NCBI RefSeq assembly: GCF_001691415.1
Contig: NZ_LRRR01000003.1
Span: 205,818 to 269,817 of the forward strand
Direction: 5' to 3'
Origin: Pararhodobacter sp. CCB-MM2
GTDB taxonomy: Bacteria; Pseudomonadota; Alphaproteobacteria; Rhodobacterales; Rhodobacteraceae
Length of the DNA stretch: 64,000 nt
The position numbers were made by a program, and so were the translations under genes. Below the pieces are notes generated by a model. That model did no database searches. It had not been told where the DNA came from and saw only the letters and a program-made list of their open reading frames with translations. Of the stretch, positions 35,281 to 43,954 are shown one piece after another. Positions within the stretch are counted from its first letter, which is position 1. The number at the start of each line of letters is the position of its first letter.

Positions 35281-36399
35281 TCAGACGCGCATCGGCATCA
35301 CGACATAGACCGCCGAGGTATCCGACCCCTCGCGCACCAAGGCCGGCTCGCCAGAGGAGTTGAACATGAACACCGCGTTCTCGCGGTCGATCTGGCTGGC
35401 GATCTCGAGCAGGTATTTGGCGTTGAAGCCGATCTCGAGGTGATCATCGCCATAGGCCACGACCAGCTCTTCTTGCGCCATGCCGCTATCCGGCGCGTTG
35501 ACCGAGAGGGTCAGCTTGTCCTCGTCAAGGATCAGCTTCACGGCGCGCGAACGCTCGGACGACACGGTCGCCACGCGGTCGACGGCCTTGGCGAATTCGG
35601 ACGCATCCACTTCCAGCCGCTTGGTGTTCCCGACCGGGATCACGCGCGAGTAATCGGGGAAAGTGCCGTCGATGACCTTCGAAGTCAGGGCGATTTCCGA
35701 GGTGGCAAAGCGCACCTTGGTCTCGCTAACAGAGATGGCGATATCGGCCGCGTCATCGTCCAGCAGCTTGCGCAGTTCGTTCACCGTCTTGCGCGGGACG
35801 ATCACGCCGGGCATGCCCACCGCGCCCTCGGGCAGCGGGGCGTCGATGCGGGCCAGACGGTGACCGTCGGTGGCGACGCAGCGCAGGACACGACCGTCCT
35901 CGGCATCGGCGATGTGCATGTAGACGCCGTTGAGGTAATAACGCGTCTCTTCGGTCGAGATGGCGAATTTCGACTTCTCGAACAGGCGCTTCAGATCGCC
36001 GGCCTTGGCGGTGAAGTTCGACTGATACTCGGACGAGGCCATCACCGGGAAATCTTCGCGCGGGAGGGTCGCCAGCGAGAAGGTCGAGCGGCCGGCTTCC
36101 ACCGTCAGGCGGCCGGTGCGCTGGTCGTCGGTCAGGGAGACCAGCGAGCCATCGGGCAGCTTGCGGACGATCTCGTGCAGCATGACGGCCGAGACCGTCG
36201 TGGCGCCCGCGCGTTCCACCATGGCGGCGGCCTTGTCCACGACCTCTATATCGAGGTCGGTGGCGCGGAAGCTGACGGTCGCGCCATCCGCTTCGATCAG
36301 CACGTTAGCCAGGATCGGGATCGTGTTGCGACGCTCGACCACGGACTGTGCCTGCGACACGGCCTTCAGCAGCGTTGCGCGTTCGATGCTGATCTTCAT
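35281..36399 (-). CDS. dnaN: DNA polymerase III beta subunit (sliding clamp)
   Basis: A 372-residue processivity clamp made of three similar domains. It starts MKISIERATLLKAVSQAQSV, followed by the conserved RRNTIPILANVLIEA, then LRCVATDGHRLA at the domain 2 border, and ends EPALVREG, then AVYVVMPMRV, the conserved C-terminus that contributes to the partner-binding cleft. ATG 36399 is the usual start; the upstream in-frame start adds six residues without homology. Order rpsT-dnaA-dnaN-recF on one strand. Confidence 0.98.
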   Translation of the reverse strand: MKISIERATLLKAVSQAQSVVERRNTIPILANVLIEADGATVSFRATDLDIEVVDKAAAMVERAGATTVSAVMLHEIVRKLPDGSLVSLTDDQRTGRLTVEAGRSTFSLATLPREDFPVMASSEYQSNFTAKAGDLKRLFEKSKFAISTEETRYYLNGVYMHIADAEDGRVLRCVATDGHRLARIDAPLPEGAVGMPGVIVPRKTVNELRKLLDDDAADIAISVSETKVRFATSEIALTSKVIDGTFPDYSRVIPVGNTKRLEVDASEFAKAVDRVATVSSERSRAVKLILDEDKLTLSVNAPDSGMAQEELVVAYGDDHLEIGFNAKYLLEIASQIDRENAVFMFNSSGEPALVREGSDTSAVYVVMPMRV

Positions 36400-36530
36400 C
36401 GTCGATCCCTCCGACACGTCGGGCCGGCGCCGGCTATCACCGACCCGGCCTGAATTTTCTTGTTCCTGTTTGTTTGCGGCCCTTTGCCGGCAACGTCAAG
36501 GTTCACGGGGCGTTCACAGCCCCGTTCTTG

Positions 36531-37964
36531 TCAGCTTTCCAGCAGACGCTTGAGAAGTTCCAGATCCTCGGCCAGCTGGCTGTCGCTGCCGCGCAGTTCC
36601 TCGACCTTGCGTACACCGTGCAGGATCGTCGTGTGATCGCGCCCGCCGAAGCGACGGCCGATCTCAGGGAGCGAGCGCGTGGTCATGTGCTTGGCGAGAT
36701 ACATGGCGATCTGGCGTGGCCGGGCGATGGTGCGCAGGCGCTTCGGGCCAATCATGTCCGAGAGGCGGATGTTGTAATGCTCGGCGACCTTGCGCTGGAT
36801 CTCCTCGACCGTGACCTTGCGCTCGGACGAGCGGAGGATATCGGCCAGAGTATCCTGCGCCATATCGAGCGTGATCTCGCGGCCCAAGAGCGAGGCCAGC
36901 GCGAACAGGCGGGTCAGCGCGCCTTCGAGCACGCGTACGTTGGTGGTGATCCGGTGCGCGAGGTATTCCAGCACGTCCGGCGCGATCGAAACCTCGCCGT
37001 AAGCCTTGCGGTTCTGGTCGGCCTTCTGCTGAAGGATGCCGAGGCGGAGCTCGTAATCCGTCGGGTGCAGGTCGACGACGAGGCCGGATTGCAGGCGCGA
37101 CTTGATGCGCTCTTCCAGATCCTTGATCTCACCCGGCGCGCGATCGGCGGAGATGACGATCTGCTTGTTCTGATCGATCAAGGCATTGAACGTATGGAAG
37201 AATTCTTCCTGCGTCGAATCCTTGCCGGCGATGAACTGGACGTCGTCCACCATCAGGATATCGACCGAGCGGAACAGCGACTTGAAGTCCATGATCTGAC
37301 GCTCACGCAGGGCCTGCACGAAGCGGTACATGAATTGCTCGGCGCTGAGATACAGCACCTTGGCCTCGGGATTGCGGGTCTGCAATTCCCAGGCGATGGC
37401 GTGCATCAGGTGCGTCTTGCCGAGGCCCACGCCGCCATAGAGGAACAGCGGGTTGAAGGTCACGGCCGCGCCTTCGGCCACCCGGCGGGCGGCGGCATGA
37501 GCCAGCGCGTTCGGCTTGCCGACCACGAAATTGTCGAAGGTATAACGCTGGTCCAGCGGGGCGCCGGCCACGTCCTCGGAACCCGAGGGGGCAGCGGCGG
37601 TCACCGGGGCGGCGGGCGTCGGCGCAGAAGCGGGCAGGGCGGGCGCGTCCGAGGACTTGCCCAGCGTTTCCTGCACGCGTTGTGCGCCGGTCATGGTCTT
37701 TGCAGCGGTGGCGCCAGGTACGCGGGCTTCGACGGCAATCTCGATGCGGTGGACATTGGCCCCGGCGCCGTTCAGCGCCCGCACGATCGGATCGGCAAAG
37801 TTGCGGTTCACCCAGTTGGCGATGAAATTGGTCGGCGCAGACAGGCGCGCCACGCCGCTTTCGATCCCCGTCAGGCCCAAGGGCGCGATCCAGGTGATAA
37901 AGTTGTTTTCGCCTACTACACCCCGAAGTTTACTGCGTACATCGCCCCAGACGATATTTGTCAT
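36531..37964 (-). CDS. dnaA: Chromosomal replication initiator protein DnaA
   Basis: A 477-residue AAA+ initiator. N-terminal domain I (MTNIVWGDVRSKLRGVVG) binds DnaB and SirA-type partners, and a low-complexity Ala/Pro linker follows (about 85-135). The AAA+ domain has Walker A in GGVGLGKTHLMHAI and Walker B in ILMVDDVQF. The DNA-binding domain IV has GRRFGGRDHTTILHGVRKVE, the DnaA-box signature helix. I chose ATG 37964, preceded by CAGGACAG; an in-frame ATG five codons upstream (37979) is possible. I see no DnaA-box cluster nearby, so oriC probably lies elsewhere. Confidence 0.97.
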   Translation of the reverse strand: MTNIVWGDVRSKLRGVVGENNFITWIAPLGLTGIESGVARLSAPTNFIANWVNRNFADPIVRALNGAGANVHRIEIAVEARVPGATAAKTMTGAQRVQETLGKSSDAPALPASAPTPAAPVTAAAPSGSEDVAGAPLDQRYTFDNFVVGKPNALAHAAARRVAEGAAVTFNPLFLYGGVGLGKTHLMHAIAWELQTRNPEAKVLYLSAEQFMYRFVQALRERQIMDFKSLFRSVDILMVDDVQFIAGKDSTQEEFFHTFNALIDQNKQIVISADRAPGEIKDLEERIKSRLQSGLVVDLHPTDYELRLGILQQKADQNRKAYGEVSIAPDVLEYLAHRITTNVRVLEGALTRLFALASLLGREITLDMAQDTLADILRSSERKVTVEEIQRKVAEHYNIRLSDMIGPKRLRTIARPRQIAMYLAKHMTTRSLPEIGRRFGGRDHTTILHGVRKVEELRGSDSQLAEDLELLKRLLES

Positions 37965-38407
37965 TCTGTCCTGACCCATGCCCACGCCCCAGGGGCGCGG
38001 TTCTTCTTTATTGTCGTTCTTGTGATGCCCGGATTTTTCCGGGTTCCAGTTCACGCGAGACGCAAAGACCAGCCGACTCCCCGAGGGGATTCGGTTGTCT
38101 GATGGGGATGCAGGATCGACCGGGTGGCAGCCCGGCGGACCAGAAAACGACAGCTCGCCCCCGTTGCGGCAGCTCGGGGTGACGAAATCGCGGTTCTGTC
38201 GGAGACCCCCCCAGGGTTTCGTGAATCGCAGGGGCAAGCTAGCAAGCGGGCCGCCAAGCCGACAACCCGAACAACGACCTTGACACAAAACGGGGCCAAA
38301 GGAATCGGAGTCGGAGTCTCTTAGATGCCACACCCGTTCTTGGGGTGCTGAAAGGAGTCCCTGGAATCGCCTGCAAAGGCAGCGGCAGGGGCGAATCGCG
38401 GGCATGA
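37965..38407. other. Region upstream of dnaA, no gene and no DnaA boxes seen
   Basis: About 440 bp between rpsT and dnaA. I see no TTATCCACA-type boxes and no AT-rich unwinding stretch, so I do not call it oriC. It contains a small hairpin (CCCGGATTTTTCCGGG near 38029-38044) and a short direct repeat (ATCGGAGTCGGAGTC near 38302). The dnaA promoter should be here, but I cannot pick it with confidence. Confidence 0.45.
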
Positions 38408-38434
38408 AAAAAGCGCGCCTGAGGCGCGCTTTTT
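38408..38434 (-). terminator. Terminator after rpsT
   Basis: AAAAAGCGCGCC, loop TGA, GGCGCGCTTTTT; a perfect stem with A and T runs on both sides, so it can work in both directions. It lies 44-70 bp beyond the rpsT stop. Confidence 0.9.
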
Positions 38435-38477
38435 CCTTGATTCGCAGAAGGTTAACGCGATTGCGTTACCGACTCGC

Positions 38478-38744
38478 TCAGGCGTTCAGAGCCTTCACGC
38501 GCGACGACAGGCGCGACATCTTGCGCGAGGCGGTGTTCTTGTGCAGCACGCCTTTGGTCACGCCGCGCATCAGCTCGGGCTCGCAAGCAGCAAGGGCGGT
38601 TTTGGCAGCAGCAGCGTCGCCCGAAGCGATGGCTTCTTCGACTTTGCGCAGGTAGGTGCGGATGCGCGAACGGCGGGCTTTGTTGACTTCAAAGCGGGCT
38701 TCCGACTGGCGGGCGCGCTTTTTGGACTGGGGCGTATTGGCCAT
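38478..38744 (-). CDS. rpsT: 30S ribosomal protein S20
   Basis: 88 residues, the normal S20 length, basic and helical. It starts [20 protein letters not shown] and has the conserved [19 protein letters not shown] near the C-terminus that binds 16S rRNA helix 44 and the 5' domain. Its place directly upstream of dnaA is typical of alphaproteobacteria. Followed by a strong terminator. Confidence 0.98.
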   Translation of the reverse strand: MANTPQSKKRARQSEARFEVNKARRSRIRTYLRKVEEAIASGDAAAAKTALAACEPELMRGVTKGVLHKNTASRKMSRLSSRVKALNA

Positions 38745-38894
38745 GGTCTGGGCTCTCTCGGGTCTGTTTCAATATCGTCGCACACAGACCCACCGATCCA
38801 GTTGGGAAGCTTCCCTTCGGATCAGGTCGATTCTTGCCTAAGCGGGCCCACGCGCATGTAAGGCGGTCGCTTACGGCATCGGGGCCCAAAAGAA

Positions 38895-38918
38895 AAGGGG
38901 GGAATCGCCTCCCCCTCT
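38895..38918 (-). terminator. Terminator after the enoyl-CoA hydratase gene
   Basis: On the minus strand AGAGGGGG, short loop, TTCCCCCCTTTT; about 23-46 bp beyond the stop at 38941. Confidence 0.65.
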
Positions 38919-38940
38919 GGATCCGTCATGGAATCGTCGC

Positions 38941-39717
38941 TCAGCGGTCGCGGAACTGCGCTTCGCGCTTTTCGAGGAAGGCGTTCATGCCCTCCTTCTG
39001 GTCCTCGGTGTTGAACAGCGCGTGGAAGATCCGGCGCTCATACAGCAGGCCTTCGCGCAGGGTCGTCTCGTAGCTGCGGTTGACCGCTTCCTTGACGACC
39101 TTGGTGGCGATGCCGGATTTGGACGCGATCTTCTGCGCGGCGGCCATGGCCTCTTCCATCAGCTTCTTCGTCGGCACGACACGGCTGACAAGGCCCGACC
39201 GCTCGGCTTCCTCGGCATCCATGAAGCGGCCGGTCAGATGCATGTCCATCGCCTTGGACTTGCCGACAAAGCGCGTCAGACGCTGGGTGCCACCGATGCC
39301 GGCGACGACGCCGAGATTGATCTCGGGCTGGCCGAACTTGGCATTCTCGGCGCAGATGATGAAGTCGCACATCATCGCCAGCTCGCAACCGCCGCCCAGA
39401 GCATAGCCAGAGACAGCAGCGATCACCGGCTTGCGGGTCGAGAGCAGGGCCTCGGTATCGGCGGTGAAGAAGTCTTCCTCGAACATCTCGACGAAGCTCT
39501 TTTCCGCCATCTCGCTGATGTCGGCCCCGGCGGCGAAGGCTTTCTCGCTGCCGGTGATGATGATGCAGCGCACCTTGTCGTTCTTGTCGGCAGCCTTCAG
39601 CGCGTCGGCCAGCTCGCCCAGAAGCTGCGAGTTCAGCGCGTTCAGCGCCTCGGGGCGGTTCAGCCGGATCGTCGCCACATAATGCGCGACCTCAACGATG
39701 ATGCATTCATACGCCAT
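38941..39717 (-). CDS. Enoyl-CoA hydratase
   Basis: A 258-residue crotonase-fold enzyme that hydrates trans-2-enoyl-CoA in beta-oxidation. Oxyanion-hole segments: [17 protein letters not shown] (about 55-71) and [18 protein letters not shown] (about 99-116). The two catalytic glutamates correspond to Glu in GGGCELAM and in [13 protein letters not shown]. It ends in the normal [12 protein letters not shown] tail. Its gene neighbours (mutM upstream, rpsT downstream) are the usual ones in Rhodobacteraceae. Confidence 0.95.
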   Translation of the reverse strand: MAYECIIVEVAHYVATIRLNRPEALNALNSQLLGELADALKAADKNDKVRCIIITGSEKAFAAGADISEMAEKSFVEMFEEDFFTADTEALLSTRKPVIAAVSGYALGGGCELAMMCDFIICAENAKFGQPEINLGVVAGIGGTQRLTRFVGKSKAMDMHLTGRFMDAEEAERSGLVSRVVPTKKLMEEAMAAAQKIASKSGIATKVVKEAVNRSYETTLREGLLYERRIFHALFNTEDQKEGMNAFLEKREAQFRDR

Positions 39718-39824
39718 GAGGGGTTCCCTGGTGTCGTTCCTTCGCCGTGTCTAACAGTCCGGCTCAAGGGATCAAGCCATTCCGTCCCCCTCCGGTTCCG
39801 CCCTGCGCCTTGCGGACGCTGCGT

Positions 39825-40688
39825 CTATCGCTGGCAACGCGGGCAGAAATAGCTGGAGCGCCCGCCCTGCACGATCCGGCGGATCACCCCGTCGCAGCCC
39901 TCGGTCGGGCAGGGGGCGCCCTCACGGTCGTAGACGCGGAACGAGTGCTGGAAATAGCCCAACTCGCCATCCGCCTGCCGGTAATCGCGCAGGCTGGAGC
40001 CCCCGGCCTCGATCGCGTCCTGCAAGACCTGGCGGATCTGGGTGGTCAGCATGTCGATGCGTGCGCGCCCGATCCGGCCCCCGGCGCGCTCCGGATGAAT
40101 GCCGGAGCGGTGGAGCGCCTCGCAGACGTAGATATTCCCCAGACCTGCGACGATTTTCTGATCCAGAAGCAAGGCCTTGATCGGCCCTTTGCGCCCGGCC
40201 AGACGCTCGGCCAGCAGGCCGGCATTGAAGGTGTTGCCCAAGGGCTCCGGCCCCAGCGCGGCCAGCAGCGGATGGGCTTCGGCCGTTGCGGTGGTCATCA
40301 GGTCCATCGCGCCGAAGCGGCGGGCGTCGTTGAAGGTCACCCGCGCGCCATCCTCCATGTCGAAGACGACGTGGTCGTGCTTTTCCGGCAGCGGGTGCGA
40401 GTGATGGAACTGCCCGGGAATATAGGGCGCCTCGATCCCCGAGACCGTCATCCGCCCGGTCATCCCGAGGTGAATGAGCAGCGTCTCCCCGGTGTCCAGA
40501 TCGGCCAGGATATACTTGGACCGCCGGCGCAGGCGTTCGATCCGGACTCCGGTCAGACGCTCGGCCATGCGCTCGGGCAGGGGCCAACGCAGATCAGGGC
40601 GCCGGACCTCGGCCAAGGCGATGCGTTTGCCTTCCATCGCGGGGGCAAGGCCGCGGCGCACGGTTTCCACCTCGGGCAGTTCGGGCAA
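39825..40688 (-). CDS. mutM: Formamidopyrimidine-DNA glycosylase
   Basis: A 287-residue bifunctional base-excision repair enzyme for oxidised purines. The catalytic N-terminal Pro and Glu are in [14 protein letters not shown], and the conserved lysine is in [12 protein letters not shown]. The helix-two-turn-helix has [19 protein letters not shown]. The C-terminal zinc finger has four cysteines in CPTEGCDG and FCPRCQR. The divergent neighbour is ubiE, 109 bp away. The mutM-ubiE divergence is common in this lineage. Confidence 0.97.
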   Translation of the reverse strand: MPELPEVETVRRGLAPAMEGKRIALAEVRRPDLRWPLPERMAERLTGVRIERLRRRSKYILADLDTGETLLIHLGMTGRMTVSGIEAPYIPGQFHHSHPLPEKHDHVVFDMEDGARVTFNDARRFGAMDLMTTATAEAHPLLAALGPEPLGNTFNAGLLAERLAGRKGPIKALLLDQKIVAGLGNIYVCEALHRSGIHPERAGGRIGRARIDMLTTQIRQVLQDAIEAGGSSLRDYRQADGELGYFQHSFRVYDREGAPCPTEGCDGVIRRIVQGGRSSYFCPRCQR

Positions 40689-40797
40689 AGGTGACTCCGG
40701 GTCGCAGTTGTTGGGGAGGGGCTTGGATTGTGAGGGCCGCCATCCTCGGATAAGGAGGGGCCAGATACAAGTGACGGCGCAAGATCAGGGGAACGGC

Positions 40798-41550
40798 ATG
40801 AGCCCGGATAACCGCACGACGCATTTCGGTTTTCAAACCGTGGACGAGGATCAGAAGGCCGGCATGGTGCACGGCGTCTTCTCGTCGGTGGCTTCGAAAT
40901 ACGACATCATGAACGACCTGATGAGCATGGGCATCCACCGCGTCTGGAAGGATGCGATGATGGATTGGCTGGCGCCGCGTCCGGGTCAGCACCTGCTGGA
41001 TGTGGCGGGCGGCACGGGCGACGTGTCCTTCCGCTTCCTCGGCCGGGCCGGCGAGACCGCGCGCGCCACGGTCTGCGACATGACCGCGCCGATGCTGGAG
41101 GAAGGCCGCAAACGGGCCGAGGCCGAGAAGATGGCCGAGCGTCTGGATTGGGTCTGTGGCGACGCCATGGCGCTGCCGTTTCCGTCCAGCACCTTCGACG
41201 TCTACACGATCAGCTTCGGCATCCGGAACGTGACCCGCATCCCCGATGCGCTGACGGAAGCCTACCGCGTGCTGAAACCCGGCGGGCGGCTGATGGTGTT
41301 GGAGTTCAGCCAGATCCCCAATGACATGATGCAGAAGGCCTACGACCTCTATTCCTTCAACGTCATCCCGAAGATGGGTGAGGTCGTGACCGGGGATCGT
41401 GACAGCTATCAATACTTGGTGGAATCGATCCGCAAATTCCCCGATCAGGATACCTTCGCCGCGATGATCCGCGAGGCGGGGTTCGAGCAGGTCAAATACC
41501 GCAACCTGTCGCTGGGCATCGCCGCGCTGCATTCGGGCTGGAAGATCTGA
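40798..41550 (+). CDS. ubiE: Ubiquinone/menaquinone C-methyltransferase
   Basis: A 250-residue SAM-dependent methyltransferase of ubiquinone synthesis. It has [20 protein letters not shown] and the motif [23 protein letters not shown] site [15 protein letters not shown], then [11 protein letters not shown] and the C-terminal [17 protein letters not shown] signature. I took ATG 40798; a GTG nine codons upstream is possible. The ubiB gene follows after 1 bp, so they form one unit. Confidence 0.96.
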   Translation: MSPDNRTTHFGFQTVDEDQKAGMVHGVFSSVASKYDIMNDLMSMGIHRVWKDAMMDWLAPRPGQHLLDVAGGTGDVSFRFLGRAGETARATVCDMTAPMLEEGRKRAEAEKMAERLDWVCGDAMALPFPSSTFDVYTISFGIRNVTRIPDALTEAYRVLKPGGRLMVLEFSQIPNDMMQKAYDLYSFNVIPKMGEVVTGDRDSYQYLVESIRKFPDQDTFAAMIREAGFEQVKYRNLSLGIAALHSGWKI

Positions 41551-41551
41551 C

Positions 41552-43081
41552 GTGAAGGGCCCGCATAACCTCTGGCGGCTGATCCGCACCGGCGCGACCT
41601 TCGAGCGGACGGGCGCGATGCGCACCGTGCTGGAGGCGATGAATGTGCCGCCGCGCCTGCGCTTTGTCGCGCGGGTCATGGGCTGGCCCTTTGCCTGGCT
41701 CGGGCTGAAGGGCGATCCCGCTTTGCCGCCGGTGACGCGCGCGATCACTGCGCTGGGCCCGGCCTATATCAAGTTCGGACAGATCCTCTCGACCCGGCCG
41801 GATATCGTCGGGCTCGAGCTGGCCAATCAGCTGCGCTACCTGCAGGATCAGCTGCCGCCTTTCCCGATGGCGCAGGCCCGCGCCAGCATCGAGGCCGAGC
41901 TGGAGCAGCCGGTCGACGTGCTGTTCTCGTCCTTCTCCGAGCCCGTCGCCGCGGCCTCGATCGCACAGGTGCACCGCGCCCGCATGGCCGAGACCGGTGA
42001 GGAAGTCGCCGTGAAAGTGCTGCGCCCCGGCATCGCCCGTGCCTTCCGCCGCGACATCGACGCCTTCTATTTCGCTGCCGGGATGATCGAACGGCTGGTG
42101 CCCTTCACCCGCCGCCTGCGCCCCACGGATGTGATCGCGCATTTCGAAGGCGTGGTGATGGGCGAGCTGGATCTGCGGCTGGAAACCGCCGCGGCGGCTG
42201 AGTTTGCCGCGAATACCGAAGGCGATTCGGGCTTCCGCGTGCCTCGGCCGATCTGGCACCTTTCGGGGCGCAATGTGATGACGCTGGGCTGGGCCGAAGG
42301 GGCCTCGCTGGGCGACAATGACGCGATCGACGCGCTGGGCGTGGATCGCGATGAGCTGGGCGAGCGCGTGCTGCAGCTGTTCCTCAAGCACGCGCTGCGC
42401 GACGGGTATTTCCATGCCGACATGCATCAGGGCAACCTGAAGGTCGGCGCGAATGGCGACCTCATTGCCTATGATTTCGGGATCATGGGTGTGCTGGATG
42501 AATACACTCGCCGGGTCTATGCCGAGATCCTGTTCGGTTTCATCCGCAAGGATTACCGGCGTGTGGCCGAGGTGCATTTCGAAGCGGGTTACGTCCCGGC
42601 CGACCGCGATGTCGAGGAATTCGCCCGGGCCCTGCGGGCGGTCGGCGAGCCGATCTTCGGCATGGATGCGACCCGGATCTCGATGGCGCGGCTGCTCAAC
42701 TACCTGTTCGAGGTGACCGAGCGCTTCGGCATGCAGACCCGGACCGAGCTCATCCTGTTGCAACGCACAATGGTGGTGGTCGAAGGCGTGGCGCGGTCGC
42801 TGAATCCGTCGATCAATATCTGGCATGTCGCCCAGCCGGTGGTCGAGGAATACATCCGCACGAACCTCGGCCCGCGGGCGTTGATCCGCGATATCGGCCG
42901 CGCGGCGATGGTGCTGTCGCGCTTCGGCCCGCATCTGCCGGGGGTGGTGGATGAGGCCCTGCTGCGCCTGCGCGAACCGGTTGCACCGCCGCCAGCGCCC
43001 CGCAGCACGGCGCCGCTGGCGTGGTTCGTGGCCGGGGCCGCCGTGAGCTGGGCCTTGTTCCTGACGCTGTTGGTGTTCTGA
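41552..43081 (+). CDS. ubiB: UbiB family atypical kinase-like ubiquinone biosynthesis protein
   Basis: A 509-residue ADCK/UbiB protein. KxGQ motif in AYIKFGQILSTRPDI. An Ala-rich nucleotide loop (EPVAAASIAQVHRARM) replaces the usual Gly-rich loop of kinases. The ATP lysine is in EEVAVKVLRPG; catalytic HADMHQGNLKV and metal DFG in AYDFGIMG. Two C-terminal hydrophobic helices end at VSWALFLTLLVF, anchoring it to the membrane. Start GTG at 41552, right after the ubiE stop. It is needed for ubiquinone synthesis, probably by lipid extraction. Confidence 0.95.
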   Translation: MKGPHNLWRLIRTGATFERTGAMRTVLEAMNVPPRLRFVARVMGWPFAWLGLKGDPALPPVTRAITALGPAYIKFGQILSTRPDIVGLELANQLRYLQDQLPPFPMAQARASIEAELEQPVDVLFSSFSEPVAAASIAQVHRARMAETGEEVAVKVLRPGIARAFRRDIDAFYFAAGMIERLVPFTRRLRPTDVIAHFEGVVMGELDLRLETAAAAEFAANTEGDSGFRVPRPIWHLSGRNVMTLGWAEGASLGDNDAIDALGVDRDELGERVLQLFLKHALRDGYFHADMHQGNLKVGANGDLIAYDFGIMGVLDEYTRRVYAEILFGFIRKDYRRVAEVHFEAGYVPADRDVEEFARALRAVGEPIFGMDATRISMARLLNYLFEVTERFGMQTRTELILLQRTMVVVEGVARSLNPSINIWHVAQPVVEEYIRTNLGPRALIRDIGRAAMVLSRFGPHLPGVVDEALLRLREPVAPPPAPRSTAPLAWFVAGAAVSWALFLTLLVF

Positions 43082-43291
43082 GACACGGGGACGGCTGGCG
43101 CTGTCGTCGATCGACCGGGAGGGGTTTCGCCCTCGTCCGGCAGCCCTCCGGGCAGCAGGCCTCGCGCGACCGGGCGCGCCGCGCCTTCGGCACGGCGCGC
43201 AACGCCCGTGGGAGCCGCGGCGAGTAGCCGGTCGGCGCAGGCTCGTGGGGCGCGCGGATCGGCCTCAGGTTCCGGCCAATGCCAGGCGTTC

Positions 43292-43945
43292 TCAGCCCAC
43301 CGGGCGCCGCAGGCCGGTGACGCTGGAGCTGTCGACATAGAAGCCGCCCGGCAGCACCAACATCGTTGCGCCCCCTTCGTAGCGGGCTTCCATGATCTCG
43401 ACATAGGCGGCGACCGGCGAGGTATCGAGCGTCTCGCCATTGAGTTTCGATTCGATCTCGAAGGTATAGGAGCCGTCCGGCAGGGGGTTGCCGCTCGAAT
43501 CCGTGCCGTCCCAGCTGTAGCTCAGGCCTTCGGGGTCGATCGACCGGTTGTCGACGATCACGCCATTGCTGTCGCGCACGATCAGCGTGACCTCGTCGGC
43601 ACCGAGCGCCGGGTCCGGCGTCAGCTCGACGGGCGAGCCGTCGAAATAGGCGCCGCCATAGATGCGGGCTTCCATGCCGACCCAGTTCCCGAGGTCCGAC
43701 AGGCCCGTCTGGCTCATCATCGCGCCAAGCAACTGGTTGGTATAGGTCGCTTGTTCCACGCCGGCGAAGGTGGCCAGCTGGACGGCAAAGTCCGAGGCTT
43801 CCATCGGGTTGAGCGGGTCCTGATTCTGCATCTGCGTGGTCAGCATCTGCAGGAAGGTGATGTAATCCGTCTGCTCGGAGGCGGTGGGGGTGCTGGCCGA
43901 GGACGAGGACGAATAGGTGCCGTAGGCGGATGAGGTAACTTCCAT
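43292..43945 (-). CDS. flgD: Flagellar hook capping protein FlgD
   Basis: A 217-residue hook scaffold protein. The N-terminal conserved part has TDYITFLQMLTTQMQNQDPL and PMEASDFAVQLATFAGVEQA; a Ser/Thr-rich leader precedes it, as usual for export. The C-terminal half holds the FlgD Tudor/FnIII-like region, with SYSWDGTDSSGNPLPDGSYT. It is 9 bp downstream of fliK on the same strand. The 43082-43291 gap after it contains only a GC-rich hairpin (43174-43200) without a T-tract. Confidence 0.95.
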   Translation of the reverse strand: MEVTSSAYGTYSSSSSASTPTASEQTDYITFLQMLTTQMQNQDPLNPMEASDFAVQLATFAGVEQATYTNQLLGAMMSQTGLSDLGNWVGMEARIYGGAYFDGSPVELTPDPALGADEVTLIVRDSNGVIVDNRSIDPEGLSYSWDGTDSSGNPLPDGSYTFEIESKLNGETLDTSPVAAYVEIMEARYEGGATMLVLPGGFYVDSSSVTGLRRPVG

Positions 43946-43954
43946 GAGATCCTC

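Noticed and set aside
35122..36453. Plus-strand frame opposite dnaN
   Set aside because: Antisense shadow of dnaN with low-complexity composition.
37965..38477. Possible oriC next to dnaA
   Set aside because: No DnaA-box cluster (TTATCCACA-like) and no AT-rich unwinding stretch; in Rhodobacteraceae oriC is often not beside dnaA.
43082..43291. GC-rich frames after ubiB as a small gene
   Set aside because: Only a GC hairpin (43174-43200) and arginine-rich translations; no start with a ribosome site.
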